DNA of 64,000 bases from Cryomorpha sp963836915 (GTDB taxonomy: Bacteria; Bacteroidota; Bacteroidia; Flavobacteriales_D; Cryomorphaceae), in contig CAWILH010000002.1 of assembly GCA_963836915.1 (NCBI GenBank), forward strand, positions 1,054,001 to 1,118,000, written 5' to 3'. Within the stretch, counting starts at the first letter, position 1, and every line of letters starts with the position of its first letter. The translations under genes were made by a program, and so were the position numbers. Of this stretch, positions 51,555-61,708 are shown one piece after another. Below the pieces are notes generated by a model. The model ran no database searches. It was given only the letters and a program-made list of their open reading frames with translations, and had not been told where the DNA came from.

Positions 51555-52301
51555 CTAGGTGAGCATCCCCCCGTCTACATTTATGGTCTGGCCGGTAATG
51601 TATGCGCTCATGTCAGAAGCAAGGAAGAGCGATAGATTGGCCACATCTTCAGGCGTACCGCCCCTTTTTAGTGGGATGGCATCGCGCCATTCCTGCACGG
51701 TCTTTTCATCCAATGACCCGGTCATTTCGGTCTCAATAAATCCTGGGGCTATGGCATTGCAACGTATATTTCGGGAGCCCAGTTCTAGTGCCACCGATTT
51801 GGTAAACCCTAGGATCCCCGCTTTCGCGGCAGCATAATTGGCCTGACCTGCATTGCCCTTCACGCCTACCACCGAGCTCATATTGATGATGGAGCCGGCG
51901 CGCGCTTTTAGCATGGGGCGCAGTACGGCCTTGGTCAGGTTGAAGACCGACTTTAGGTTTACCGCCATGATCTCGTCCCACTGCTCTTCATTCATCCGCA
52001 TGAGCAGGTTATCTCTGGTTATTCCGGCATTATTCACAAGAATGTCTACCGCGCCAAATTCTTTGATCACATCATCTACCAGCGTTTGCGAAGCGGAAAA
52101 GTTTCCCGCGTCACTTTTAAATCCTTTGGCCTTTCCGCCATTCTGCGAAAGCTCAGCTTCCAGCGACCGCGCCTTATCATCAGAGCTCATATAAGTGAAG
52201 CATACAGTGGCGCCTTCTTCTGCAAATTTTTGGGCTATTGCTTTCCCTATGCCGCGCGAAGCGCCTGTGATCAGCGCTATTTTGCCTTCCAGTAATTTCA
52301 T
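51555..52301 (-). CDS. fabG: 3-oxoacyl-[acyl-carrier-protein] reductase FabG
   Basis: A 248-residue SDR enzyme of fatty-acid elongation. NADPH site TGASRGIG (12-19), NNAG (90-93), catalytic Ser142/143 in NMSSVVG and YxxxK as Tyr156 and Lys160 (NYAAAKAG). IAPGFIETEMTGSL and YITGQTINVDGGML complete the FabG pattern. A -7 element TAACTTTG lies upstream on the minus strand near 52330, with an A-rich leader. Two bases separate it from the VWA gene. Confidence 0.95.
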   Translation of the reverse strand: MKLLEGKIALITGASRGIGKAIAQKFAEEGATVCFTYMSSDDKARSLEAELSQNGGKAKGFKSDAGNFSASQTLVDDVIKEFGAVDILVNNAGITRDNLLMRMNEEQWDEIMAVNLKSVFNLTKAVLRPMLKARAGSIINMSSVVGVKGNAGQANYAAAKAGILGFTKSVALELGSRNIRCNAIAPGFIETEMTGSLDEKTVQEWRDAIPLKRGGTPEDVANLSLFLASDMSAYITGQTINVDGGMLT

Positions 52302-52441
52302 TTTTTTCTTTTGCGATAGAGCAGCAAAGTTAAAAACTCATTTGGAGTATAGTTTGCCACCTTTACAAAGATGTTTACATCAGCGTGTAACCTTTATTTT
52401 GCAGAAAGCACTTCTTAAATAAAACGCCAAAATAGATCACC

Positions 52442-53239
52442 ATGAAAACAATTCTAATCCATAGTGCAACTTTAATGTTCTGCCTTTCGGCAAATGCCCA
52501 AGAAATCCCAAATTCGGGATTCGAGAACTGGACAGAGACCCTAATAACGCTCGAACTGGACGATTGGGTGACGGGCAACGCAGGGATTTCGCTGCCGGTA
52601 AACCGTGATGAAGATGCCTACGAAGGCGACTATGCAATGCGGGTGGTGGCCATTCCCGATGGCATCGGTTTTTCAGCCCAAGCCAGCACTACCGTACCGC
52701 TTACAGCCATACCTGCCGCACTCAATTTCCATGTGAGATCTTTTCAGCAGTTTGGCGGTTCGGGAGTGAACATCGCATTCTTTAACGGAGAAACTCAATT
52801 TTACTACGAGTACTGGTCGACAGATGCGAATTATACCGATTGGACAGCGATCTCCATCCCGCTCGATCAGCTGGAGCCATTGATGACCCATTGCGTTATA
52901 ACGGTAGATGCGGGGGTGGGCGACCTCGTTGCCGGTACCGCTTGGATAGCCATTGATGCAATGTCTTTTGGTGAAGTGCTCTCTACCGAAACGGATACCC
53001 GAGAGCCGGTTTTTTCTATCTGGCCAAACCCCGCCGTGGATAATTTGACATTGAGCGCGGAAACCGGCACCGCTGAGCGATTTGAAATATTCGATCTCTC
53101 GGGAAGAATGGTCATGAGCGGAAGTTTGTTTGGCAATTCCAATAGATTTAACATCTCTGCTTTAGCTCCAGCTCCCTATCTCATGAAGATTCTTGATGAA
53201 TCGGGCCATGCAGCCACTCAAAGGTTTATCAAGGAATGA
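52442..53239 (+). CDS. Secreted T9SS type A protein with jelly-roll-like domain
   Basis: A 265-residue protein with a signal peptide (ILIHSATLMFCLSANA, cut before Q). The N-terminal domain (IPNSGFENWTETLITLEL, AYEGDYAMRVVAIPDG, NYTDWTAISIPLDQLEP, AGTAWIAIDAMSF) resembles carbohydrate-binding jelly-roll modules seen in Bacteroidota surface proteins. The C-terminal part is a sorting domain (SIWPNPAVDNLTLSAE, ISALAPAPYLMKILDESG). It is too small to carry an obvious enzyme. It is probably released or anchored on the surface by T9SS. Confidence 0.8.
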   Translation: MKTILIHSATLMFCLSANAQEIPNSGFENWTETLITLELDDWVTGNAGISLPVNRDEDAYEGDYAMRVVAIPDGIGFSAQASTTVPLTAIPAALNFHVRSFQQFGGSGVNIAFFNGETQFYYEYWSTDANYTDWTAISIPLDQLEPLMTHCVITVDAGVGDLVAGTAWIAIDAMSFGEVLSTETDTREPVFSIWPNPAVDNLTLSAETGTAERFEIFDLSGRMVMSGSLFGNSNRFNISALAPAPYLMKILDESGHAATQRFIKE

Positions 53240-53335
53240 TTTAATGCAATCTTTGTTTTCCCAAAAGACTTTTTCAGATAAATTCTTTGGAAGCCATACC
53301 ACGATTTTGCACCTCCATCCAATCGTCTGACAATG

Positions 53336-53364
53336 AAAAAATACGGTTAGCCGTATTTTTTTTT
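53336..53364 (+). terminator. Terminator-like hairpin after the T9SS protein gene
   Basis: The stem ATACGG / CCGTAT, extended by A/T pairs, with loop TTAG is followed by a long T-run. It lies about 97 bp after the stop codon. Confidence 0.75.
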
Positions 53365-53412
53365 GACCTGAAAAGTCTCTATGTCAGTAGAAAGGACTAT
53401 TTTTCTACTCTT

Positions 53413-53439
53413 AAATCCCTGCTCTAGGGATTTATTTTT
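53413..53439 (+). promoter_or_regulatory. Hairpin plus T-rich tract in the leader of the PNGase F-like gene
   Basis: AAATCCC, loop TGCTCTA, GGGATTT and then ATTTTTC: a terminator-like hairpin 23 bp before the GTG start at 53462. It falls inside the longer reading from ATG 53381, which argues for the shorter gene. It may act as an attenuator. Confidence 0.45.
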
Positions 53440-53461
53440 CAAATCGACAAAACGAAAGACT

Positions 53462-56400
53462 GTGAAATCTTCCAATATCAAAGGATATATCTGCCTTTTT
53501 GCAATTCTATTTTCGGCGCAAGCCTACGCCCAAAGTCCTGGAGACACCATCGTAATAAACACGCTAAACTTTGAAAGCACCACGCGGGATGTGATGGTAG
53601 ACTTCACGGTACTTCCAGAACTGCCCTTCGAGCGGGTATGGATGAGCTATTCCATGCGCTGCCGAAATGGGGAAGTCAATAACTCACCCTCGGGAATAAG
53701 CGGCTGCGGTGCCAATGACATCAATTGCAATACCTACCTTTTCGACCCATCGAAGACTGACTCGGTAAAGCAGCTCACCCCTTCGCATGTTATCTCTGGT
53801 TTTACGGGCAATACCTTTAACTATAGCATAGAGCCCACCTATCAAGTATTTCAAGAGAACCAGCAGAGTGTTGAAACCACGGTGATCTCCGAAGAAATTT
53901 ATCTCATAGGCTCAGGCACCGCAACCAATGCAAACACCCTTCCCACGGCCAATAAAAATTCAAAATCCCAATACCTTTATTTTGGTTCAGAGCTCTCCAA
54001 TACAGGATTGACTGCGGGAGCAATCGATGCGATCGAAATCAGCGTTGAAAGTGGGAATGCCGCTCTTCAGCAACTCCGCTGCAGGATCAAGCCCACCACA
54101 AAAACAGCCTTGAATCCCGCCAACCCCGATCTGGACGGCTTTACGGAAGTATACTTTCAAAACTCGGCCTTTGATACAAATATCAATAGGCTTCAGTTTT
54201 ACCAACCCTTCATCTGGGACGGCACGTCAAATATGATCATTGAATTCTCCTATTCAAATCCGAATCCCACAACACCGCTGATCTTGGAAGCCGATCCAGT
54301 GCCGACCTTCTTGGAATTGACCAAGGCCAAGGACTCCTATCAAGAATTTCAGGGCACCAATTATATAGAAGCCAATACCTACAAGGGTGTAGATGGCAAC
54401 AATCCACGATCAATAGAAGCGTGGATCCGTACATCGGTGCCGGGAAAGGAAATAGTGTCTTGGGGCACCAATGTTCCGACCGAGAAATGGGTATTTAGGA
54501 TAAACGAGACCGGAGAATTAAGGGTAGAAGTGGCCGATGCCTTTAAATGGGGCACCACGGTGCTCACCGATGGAGAATGGCATCACGTAGCCTGCGTATT
54601 CAATGGAGGCGATCTTGATGATGTAGACCTTTATGTAGATGGGCAGCTGGAGACCATCAGCCCCGGCAGTGTAAATTCGGCCATCAATACCAATACGACT
54701 GGTGGAATTAAATTGCGCGTAAGCCGTGGCGTCAACACCCGCTATTTTGAAGGTGGGATCGACGATGTGCGCGTTTGGGAAACCGCTCTCAATGCTGCCA
54801 CCATTAATGAATGGATGCATAGAACATTATCTACCGCCCACCCCGATTATACCGACCTGAAGCTCAACTACCGCATGGAAGAAGGAATGGGCAATGTGAT
54901 CGGCGACAGCAGTCCAAACCAAAATGATGGACAGATCATAGACGGGGCGCTATGGTCTGAAATAAAGGGAAATAAAATTTTCAAGGATTTTACTGCTTCT
55001 GACTTTAGGCCTTATTTGCGTTTCGTACAGGGTGAATATAACAATGTGGTGACCGAAGTGATCTTCAACGATACCTTAGAAAACCTGCCCAACCCTGTAA
55101 CGGCTTACGCGATAATACCTGCTCCCGGAAGCGGTGAAGGCGATCAGGTGGTAGTGTCCAGCTATACCAATTACTGGAATGCCACATCAAATATTACCTA
55201 CGACCCTTCCGGAGAAATCATAGCTTCAAACCCCGTGGTGGCCGATGGAACGATCACCATAACCCAACTTCAATATTGGGCGCGGTTTGCATCCAAGCTT
55301 GAGTTGCTTTCTTTTGTGACGCCGCAGGGAGTCGGGCTTGACCTTGGCGCCAATGGCAGGACGTGGACTTTTGACATGACAGATTTCCTGCCTGCCTTCA
55401 ATGGTGTGAAGCGTATGAGACTGGAGCGCGGTGGCGAATTTCAGGAAGAGTACGACATCAAGTTTCACTTCAAACTGGGCACACCCGCGCGCGATGTGTT
55501 GGATGTAAGACAGATATGGACTGCGGTCAATTCTTCTAGAGATCAGATCACAAATAATTTTTATTTCTTTCCCGTAGATGTGCCGACGGTGGCAGATGCG
55601 ACTTTTTTTAAGGTGAGAAGCACTATCAACGGATTTGGTGCCGACGGGGAATTTACCGATGGCACACATTCCTTGACCTTCGATGGCACCGAAGTCCAGA
55701 ATTGGTCTTTGCTTAAAGAGTGTTCAGAGAATCCTGTGTGGGCGCAAGGCAATGACTGGGCAGCAGACCGCACAGGATGGTGTCCGGGTGCGCCGAGCGA
55801 TATTCGCGAAAGCGATATTACCGAACTGATCACTCCCGGCCAACCTACCACCATAGATTATTCCCTAAGTGGCATAGCGGTTTCGGCCAACTTCTCAGTG
55901 AGCCACCAGCTTGTAAATTATGGCGACATCAACCACACACTGGATGCAGCGGTAGCCGCTGTGCTAAAGCCTTCGAGCAGAGTGGAGTATGCACGGTTTG
56001 GAACCATCTGTTCCGTGCCAGAGATTATCATAGAAAACCGTGGATCGGAGCCGATCACGAGCATGAGCATCGCCTACTGGGTAGATGCCGATACCAGCCC
56101 CGATGTGTTCGAATGGACGGGGAGCTTGGCTTTTCTGGAAAAGGAGACCCTGAGCCTTCCGCTCACTGATGACCTCTGGGCGCCGACTTCTTATCTGGGC
56201 AACAATAAATTTAAGGTTGAGATACAGTCGGTAAATGGCGGCTTTGACGAATACAGCTTGAACAATTATTTTGAATCGGCCTTCATCCGACCGCTCGAGT
56301 TGCCATCAGAGCTTGGCATACAGTTTCAAACCAATTCGGCCGGTGCCGAGAGCAGCTTTGAATTGACCAATGCCGCGGGCGAAGTGGTTTTTGAGCGATC

Positions 56401-56887
56401 GGCGATGGATGATAATACCATCTACCTTGATGCGCTTGCGCTGAACGATGATTGCTATACACTCACCATTTCAGATAGCGATGATGACGGACTGGCTTAC
56501 TCCGCCAATTCGGACGGCAATGGCTTCGCACGCATCCTCGATGTAGATGGTAATATTCTAGTAGCTTTGGAACCCGATTTTGGCGACCAACAGGTCTATA
56601 GCTTTACAGTGGGATATGTGCTTTCTGTGAATGGTGCGCAGGAAGCCAATTCATTACTGGTTTATCCAAACCCTGCCAGCGAAGCCATCAACATAAAAAT
56701 GGAAGGTTTTGAAGCTTCAGTCGATATCTCCATTTTCAATGTAGTCGGGCAGAAAGTATGGGAACGAACAGGAAAAACTTCCAACGAGGTCCAGTCGATC
56801 GATATTTCTGCACTTAGCACGGGACTTTATATTATAGAAGTAAGCGATGGAAAAAGCTGCGAGAAGAAAAAGATAATACTTGAATAG
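53462..56887 (+). CDS. PNGase F-like secreted protein with LamG domain and T9SS sorting signal
   Basis: An 1141-residue exported protein. The GTG start gives a proper signal peptide (GYICLFAILFSAQAYA); an ATG at 53381 adds 27 unrelated residues. Domains: N-terminal strands with paired Cys (about 30-290); LamG/concanavalin-like domain about 310-470 (SIEAWIRTSVPGKEIVSWG, DGEWHHVACVFNGG); a region about 540-840 resembling the two halves of peptide-N-glycosidase F (FDMTDFLPAFNGVKRMRL, then ECSENPVWAQGNDW and DRTGWCPGAPS); a CARDB-like segment (VPEIIIENRGSEPITSMSIA); a small acidic domain; and a type A sorting domain (LVYPNPASEAINIKM). PNGase F removes N-glycans by amide cleavage; the catalytic acids were not verified here. 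Confidence 0.8.
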   Translation: MKSSNIKGYICLFAILFSAQAYAQSPGDTIVINTLNFESTTRDVMVDFTVLPELPFERVWMSYSMRCRNGEVNNSPSGISGCGANDINCNTYLFDPSKTDSVKQLTPSHVISGFTGNTFNYSIEPTYQVFQENQQSVETTVISEEIYLIGSGTATNANTLPTANKNSKSQYLYFGSELSNTGLTAGAIDAIEISVESGNAALQQLRCRIKPTTKTALNPANPDLDGFTEVYFQNSAFDTNINRLQFYQPFIWDGTSNMIIEFSYSNPNPTTPLILEADPVPTFLELTKAKDSYQEFQGTNYIEANTYKGVDGNNPRSIEAWIRTSVPGKEIVSWGTNVPTEKWVFRINETGELRVEVADAFKWGTTVLTDGEWHHVACVFNGGDLDDVDLYVDGQLETISPGSVNSAINTNTTGGIKLRVSRGVNTRYFEGGIDDVRVWETALNAATINEWMHRTLSTAHPDYTDLKLNYRMEEGMGNVIGDSSPNQNDGQIIDGALWSEIKGNKIFKDFTASDFRPYLRFVQGEYNNVVTEVIFNDTLENLPNPVTAYAIIPAPGSGEGDQVVVSSYTNYWNATSNITYDPSGEIIASNPVVADGTITITQLQYWARFASKLELLSFVTPQGVGLDLGANGRTWTFDMTDFLPAFNGVKRMRLERGGEFQEEYDIKFHFKLGTPARDVLDVRQIWTAVNSSRDQITNNFYFFPVDVPTVADATFFKVRSTINGFGADGEFTDGTHSLTFDGTEVQNWSLLKECSENPVWAQGNDWAADRTGWCPGAPSDIRESDITELITPGQPTTIDYSLSGIAVSANFSVSHQLVNYGDINHTLDAAVAAVLKPSSRVEYARFGTICSVPEIIIENRGSEPITSMSIAYWVDADTSPDVFEWTGSLAFLEKETLSLPLTDDLWAPTSYLGNNKFKVEIQSVNGGFDEYSLNNYFESAFIRPLELPSELGIQFQTNSAGAESSFELTNAAGEVVFERSAMDDNTIYLDALALNDDCYTLTISDSDDDGLAYSANSDGNGFARILDVDGNILVALEPDFGDQQVYSFTVGYVLSVNGAQEANSLLVYPNPASEAINIKMEGFEASVDISIFNVVGQKVWERTGKTSNEVQSIDISALSTGLYIIEVSDGKSCEKKKIILE

Positions 56888-57053
56888 GACCTTGGTATTT
56901 CGTTCTTGGTTCTTGGACAAGTGATTTGACATTGTTGGCGAGTATCCTGATCGGTCAACGCAAACCCACTGCCCAATCGAGAATTTCAATCTTTGTAAAC
57001 CAGAATAAATTCGCAGAATTACTGTGATCAGTCCATCAGAATTACTCACCCAG

Positions 57054-57932
57054 CTATTTCTTCTTGAAAACGCCTATAAAATTTCTCCACACCCGCTTAT
57101 GCCAAGGGATTTTTTCTATTACGGGCGAAGCGTAAAATAATGGGGTAATGTGGGAGTAGGTAACGACTTCAAAATCCCGGTCGACTTCACCTTCCGCCAT
57201 CGGCCGACCCGAAACTATAAAATCTATTTCGAGAGATTCTTTGATCGATACTAGCTTCTCTTCCCTCGCAAAGCCGATATAATTGAAGATCAGGGTTATT
57301 TCTTCGGTGGTTTCACCGAGCGCAGTTACATCAAGTGAAAAGTGGCCGCCAATGTCGGTCGATGTTCCTATCACTCCAGTTTTTTCACTTCCTTTCACCA
57401 GCAGGTTGGCAAAAGGGACAGCATTGAACCCACCGCTCTCCAGTCTTTCTTTTACCATGCCAGTAATCAGCACTTTGTGATTTTTGAGTAATTCTGGAGC
57501 TGACTCCCTTTCCGGGGTCATATCGAGTTTTTGGCCAATATCGGTCTGTTCAGTTTGGCGGCTCGGTTTTTCACTTTGGGCTATGGCATTATTGGCGGAA
57601 GCCACCGAAATAAGACTAAAAAAGGAAGCTTGCAAACCCGTTTTGACCATGCTTCGCTCTGCTATCATCTCCTGACCTAGCTGCTGCTTGCTGTAAAAAC
57701 CGCAAATGGGCGTTTCACTAAGAAGGTGCCCCATGGCAATCTCTGAGTCGGACTTTTCTGAAAAGTCAACTATGGTCTTTGAACAGCGCTCGCACGAGCG
57801 ACCGCCTGCTGCCAGCTCCATACTATCCCATAGCTCGGGGCACCTGCGGAGTTTGCTAAGGTTTATTTTATGTGGTTGATTCAAAGTGGGGTTTATTCGG
57901 ATTTGATCAGATACGCTCCGCAAAATAGTCAT
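57054..57932 (-). CDS. Cys-motif protein with carboxypeptidase-regulatory-like domain
   Basis: A 292-residue protein without an N-terminal signal peptide. The N-terminal 100 residues carry the Cys-rich pattern CPELWDSME...RSCERCSKTIVDFS...PICGFYSKQQL, a motif seen in a Bacteroidota family at the start of regulatory-like surface proteins. A hydrophobic stretch follows (LQASFFSLISVASANNAIAQ), which could act as an internal anchor or signal. Then comes a CarboxypepD_reg-like sandwich (GSEKTGVIGTSTDIGGHFSL, ITLIFNYIGFAREEKLVSI). The basic C-terminus ends in KRVWRNFIGVFKKK. The function is unknown. It lies 29 bp after the kinase-motif gene on the same strand. Confidence 0.7.
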   Translation of the reverse strand: MTILRSVSDQIRINPTLNQPHKINLSKLRRCPELWDSMELAAGGRSCERCSKTIVDFSEKSDSEIAMGHLLSETPICGFYSKQQLGQEMIAERSMVKTGLQASFFSLISVASANNAIAQSEKPSRQTEQTDIGQKLDMTPERESAPELLKNHKVLITGMVKERLESGGFNAVPFANLLVKGSEKTGVIGTSTDIGGHFSLDVTALGETTEEITLIFNYIGFAREEKLVSIKESLEIDFIVSGRPMAEGEVDRDFEVVTYSHITPLFYASPVIEKIPWHKRVWRNFIGVFKKK

Positions 57933-57961
57933 AAACTATTAAAATCACTTCAAACCCCTGC

Positions 57962-59023
57962 CTACTTGGTAGGTTGCAGATTGAGCTCCAGCATCAGGTT
58001 GATGTGCTTATAAAGTATGGCACCCATAGTGGTGAGCCGCTTGAAACTCTTGTTTTTATGATATTCGGCCAGGTCTTGCTTGAGCACATTCATGCGGCTC
58101 ACATCTGTGATATGGTCTTTGCGCATGGTCTTGATAAGCCGCTGCAATTGGTACCGATTGGCACCCACCCTGCGCCGCATCAATGACCGCTCTTCATTTT
58201 GGTATTGGGTCACACTATCTGCCCCGAGCAACTTCGTGGCGATGTCAACAAATTCGTAATTCTCCTTAAAAAACTGGGGCAAGTAAACGTTCTTCTTTCC
58301 TTCATAGCATTGCTGGTCGAAGTCAATGGCACGTATGCGGTACTGCATCTGATCGAAATCTGGCGTCATGTCGATCACAAAATTATAAGACCGCATATCG
58401 CCGAGCAGCCTTACGAAGCAGCGCTGATTGAATTTCACAAATTCCTTGGCCAGCCGCACCAAGTTCTGGCCGTCATTATCGATATTGTATTTTAGAAATT
58501 GATCTCCCGGTATTCCGGAAATGTGCTGCTCTACCAGCGTATCTTTATTCACCAAGTAAAAAACCTTATTTGGCGAAAGCATCTCTTCAAGCTCTAGGCC
58601 ATAGACCCTATTGGCATCGGGTTTCTTGATATAATAATAATCGTGGTTATCATTTAGCAGGTTCTTGATCTTGACCCTGAATGGATTGGAATTTCCAAAC
58701 AGGCAGTAATCAATCTGCTCTACCTTAAGGTGTTCCATTACGGTATGCTCTAGGTCGGCGGTGAGATAGACATAGATGCGCAGCAAGTGATCATTGATCT
58801 CATCCTGCTCGCTACGGGAGTACATGACCGACCGCCAAAGGGTGTCTTTACCCTCTTCATCTTCTACGGCAAAGGATGCGTCCCAGCGCAATAGATCATC
58901 ATAGGTCACCCCAAAATGAAAATAACGCTGATACCGCGCAAGATAGACCACCAGCTCCCTGTTGATGGGAAAGGTAGGCTTCTTCTTGCTCATTATGTTT
59001 TCAAAATCGCGGTGCAGATCCAT
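57962..59023 (-). CDS. Hypothetical cytoplasmic protein with kinase-like motifs
   Basis: A 353-residue soluble protein not assigned to a family. Several motifs recall the protein-kinase/aminoglycoside-phosphotransferase fold: YYYIKKPDANRVYGLELEEM (Lys133/134 with an acidic helix), a catalytic-loop-like LLGDMRSYNFVID (Asp209, Asn214) and a metal-loop-like IRAIDFDQQ (Asp234, Asp236). The spacing fits HxD...N...DFD of this superfamily, but the glycine loop is not evident. The C-terminal 90 residues are helical and basic (SLMRRRVGANRYQLQRLIKT). It is probably co-transcribed with the downstream Cys-motif gene. Confidence 0.6.
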   Translation of the reverse strand: MDLHRDFENIMSKKKPTFPINRELVVYLARYQRYFHFGVTYDDLLRWDASFAVEDEEGKDTLWRSVMYSRSEQDEINDHLLRIYVYLTADLEHTVMEHLKVEQIDYCLFGNSNPFRVKIKNLLNDNHDYYYIKKPDANRVYGLELEEMLSPNKVFYLVNKDTLVEQHISGIPGDQFLKYNIDNDGQNLVRLAKEFVKFNQRCFVRLLGDMRSYNFVIDMTPDFDQMQYRIRAIDFDQQCYEGKKNVYLPQFFKENYEFVDIATKLLGADSVTQYQNEERSLMRRRVGANRYQLQRLIKTMRKDHITDVSRMNVLKQDLAEYHKNKSFKRLTTMGAILYKHINLMLELNLQPTK

Positions 59024-59231
59024 TCAAAAATATTTTGGGCGTTAAGGTAGAAGGATGATTGATCTAAAACAAATGACTGGCACTATTGAACCCTTTGTTA
59101 TCACTTTAACTTTATATGTCAAAAGTTTGAAAATCACTTAAATCAAATTTTCAAGATTCTGATTTCAAGGAAGTAAAGTTGATAGAAATAAAGCACTGCT
59201 ACCCTTAAAATTCATATTTTCGACCCATCGA

Positions 59232-61659
59232 ATGAGAAATTTTTGGCATACCCTAACCCTTTCAGCGCTATTGGCGGGAGCCGCTACCCTAGCCCAGGCC
59301 CAAGAGACCATTGATGGTCGCACCCTTGATGCCCTTTCGGGAAATACGATACCCTTCGCGCATATTGCTACCGATGGAGCCAAGAGCTATGGCTCGGTGA
59401 CCAATATTGACGGGGTTTATAGACTGGCGCTAGGTAAGCAGATGGATGAAGGCGATAGCGTGCGGTTCTCGCATATTTCTTACCGTCCATTTGCGATAAG
59501 CCTAGGCGACCTGCGGTTACAGACTACCGTAAAGCTGGAGCCGCGATCTGAAAACCTACAGGAATTTATAGTAAAAGCCACGGAAGACCCTGCCTATGCC
59601 ATGATTCGTAAGGCTATTGCCAATAGGTCGGAAAACGATCCCGAGAAGCTCCCCTTCTTCCGGTTCACCTCATATAATAAAGCCAATGCAGATGTGGCGC
59701 GAACGGAAAAGACACAAGAAGAATTGGAGAACACGGGCTTCCGCCAAGCCCATTTTCTGATGCTCGAAAGCGCTACCGACGTGATCTACAAAAAGCCGGG
59801 TAAATGGAATGAGACCATCACGGCCAGCAAGATGTCTGGTATGAAGAACCCGATGATCGGTATGGTATCGAATAGCTTCCAACCCTTCTCCTGCTATTCA
59901 AACTATATCAACATTGCGGGCTTCGAATACCTGAACCCGATAAGCCCGGGCAGTGCCAACCGCTACCGCTTTGAGCTGCGCGACAGTGCGCTGGTAGAAG
60001 GGAGCAAGGTATACATCATAAGCTTTCGCGCTAAGCAGAACTCATCAGAAAATCTTATGGACGGCAGCGTAAGCCTGGCAGATAGCAGCTTTGCACTGGT
60101 CAATTATAGAGGTAAAAACACGGGAGATCACGCCTTGATGTATTTTGACGTAAGGCAGGCTTATACCAGGGCTGGGGTAGATCTATGGTTTCCCGATGAG
60201 TCTAATACCACCTATAGTTTTACAAGCCAGACCGACTCGCCGCCTATCATTCTATCCAGCACCACCTATATAAAGGATCTAGACCTGGTGACAGAACCGC
60301 GAACCTCCGATTTTGGGATCGCAGATATCTCACAGGCCGATGGTGCGGGAAAGTTGACCGACGAAGTCTGGAAGACCATACGCCCCTTTGAGCTAGACAC
60401 CTCGGAAGGGAATACCTATAAAGTATACGATACCTTGCCCCGAATGATGGTGAATGCAATGAATTGGGTTATGAAGCAATCTGCTTCGCTGGCTTCGGGA
60501 CGCCTGAACTTTGGAAACGTAGATGTACTGATGAATAAGCTGATGGCCTTTAACCAATATGAAAAATTCAGGTTAGGGTTGGGGCTGGCCACCAGCAGCG
60601 AACTGGTTAAGTGGATGAGCGCTGAGGCATATTTTGCTTACGGCTTCGGTGATAAGACTTCGAAGTATGGAGGCGGCCTGCGCTTTTTCCTTCATCAGCC
60701 GCGCGATCTGGAGCTATCAGTCTATTACCGATCTGACGTACAGGAGCCTGGCCGGGCTATGTTTACCAAAGATATTGGCTTCACCCAAAGTGGCGAAGTC
60801 ATCCGAAACCTCTTCACCCGAAGAATGAATGGGGTAGAGCAGTATGAAGCAGCACTCACCTATAGGCCGGCACGCGGCTTCTGAATCCGTCCGTTTGGAC
60901 TTTACGAAACCCTATCCTTTGAGCGTTATGACTATCTAAATGAAGGCTTACCGCCAATAGAACCGATCACCACTGCCCAAATAGGGATGGAACTGCGCTA
61001 TGCCCCAGGCGAAAAATTGATGAAAATGGGTCGTGCTTTCACTCCCCTGGCGCTCACCTACCCCCGATTTAAGGTGAAGATGATCCAAGCCCTGTCCGAA
61101 ATCCTTGATGCAAGTCAAGAATTTACCCGGGCTGAACTTGCCGTAGAACACATCTTTCGCATACGCGGTATTGGCGAAAGCCGAATCTTTGCGAATGCCG
61201 GCAAAATATGGGGCGATGGCGTACCCTACCCCTACCTGAGCTTTGGCCGTGGCGGGCAGGGCGATAGTGACTTTGGGATTCTATCTATAGGCTATTTTCA
61301 GACCATGGATGTCTATGAATTTCTGAACGACGAATATGTCCAGCTGGGACTGATCCATAATTTTGGGAGCATCTTCGGAATCCAAAAGAAATGGACGCAA
61401 ACCCGAATTAAAGGCCAGCTATCTGGCTGCGATCGGTAGCCTGAGCGAAAGCAATCAACGTGATGTGCCCTTTTCATACCGCACCATGCAAAAGCCTTTT
61501 CTAGAAGGGGGGCTGATCATAGACAATATCCTTCGCATGTCGAGCACGTTCTATTTCAGCGGCTATGGCGTAGGCGTATTTTATCGGCATGGAGCGTATG
61601 AGAATGCCAAATTTGAAGATAATCTAAGCTTTATCCTGAGTTTTGCCATCAGCCTTTAA
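59232..61659 (+). pseudogene. DUF5686/carboxypeptidase-regulatory-like outer-membrane protein, disrupted
   Basis: One gene in three pieces. Piece 1 (59232-60884) has a signal peptide (LTLSALLAGAATLAQAQ), a regulatory-like domain (IDGRTLDALSGNTIPFAHI) and the DUF5686 start (AYAMIRKAIANRSENDPEKL). An in-frame TGA at 60882-60884 interrupts YRPARGF-stop-IRPFGLYE; the same frame continues open to TAG 61437-61439. A frameshift in about 61390-61420 then moves homology to the frame ending at 61659 (KASYLAAIGSLSESNQ, NLSFILSFAISL). The TGA could derive from TGG (Trp) by one change. A full-length member is about 810 residues, so the gene is probably inactive unless the sequence has errors. Confidence 0.85.
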
Positions 61660-61708
61660 TCGGTGGGATAGGCTAAATCCCTTAACTTTACTGCTTAAAA
61701 TCAACGAA

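Noticed and set aside
60882..60884. Selenocysteine or programmed readthrough at the in-frame TGA of the DUF5686 gene
   Set aside because: The family has no known selenoprotein member, no SECIS-like hairpin was evident, and a second lesion downstream makes simple decay or error more likely.
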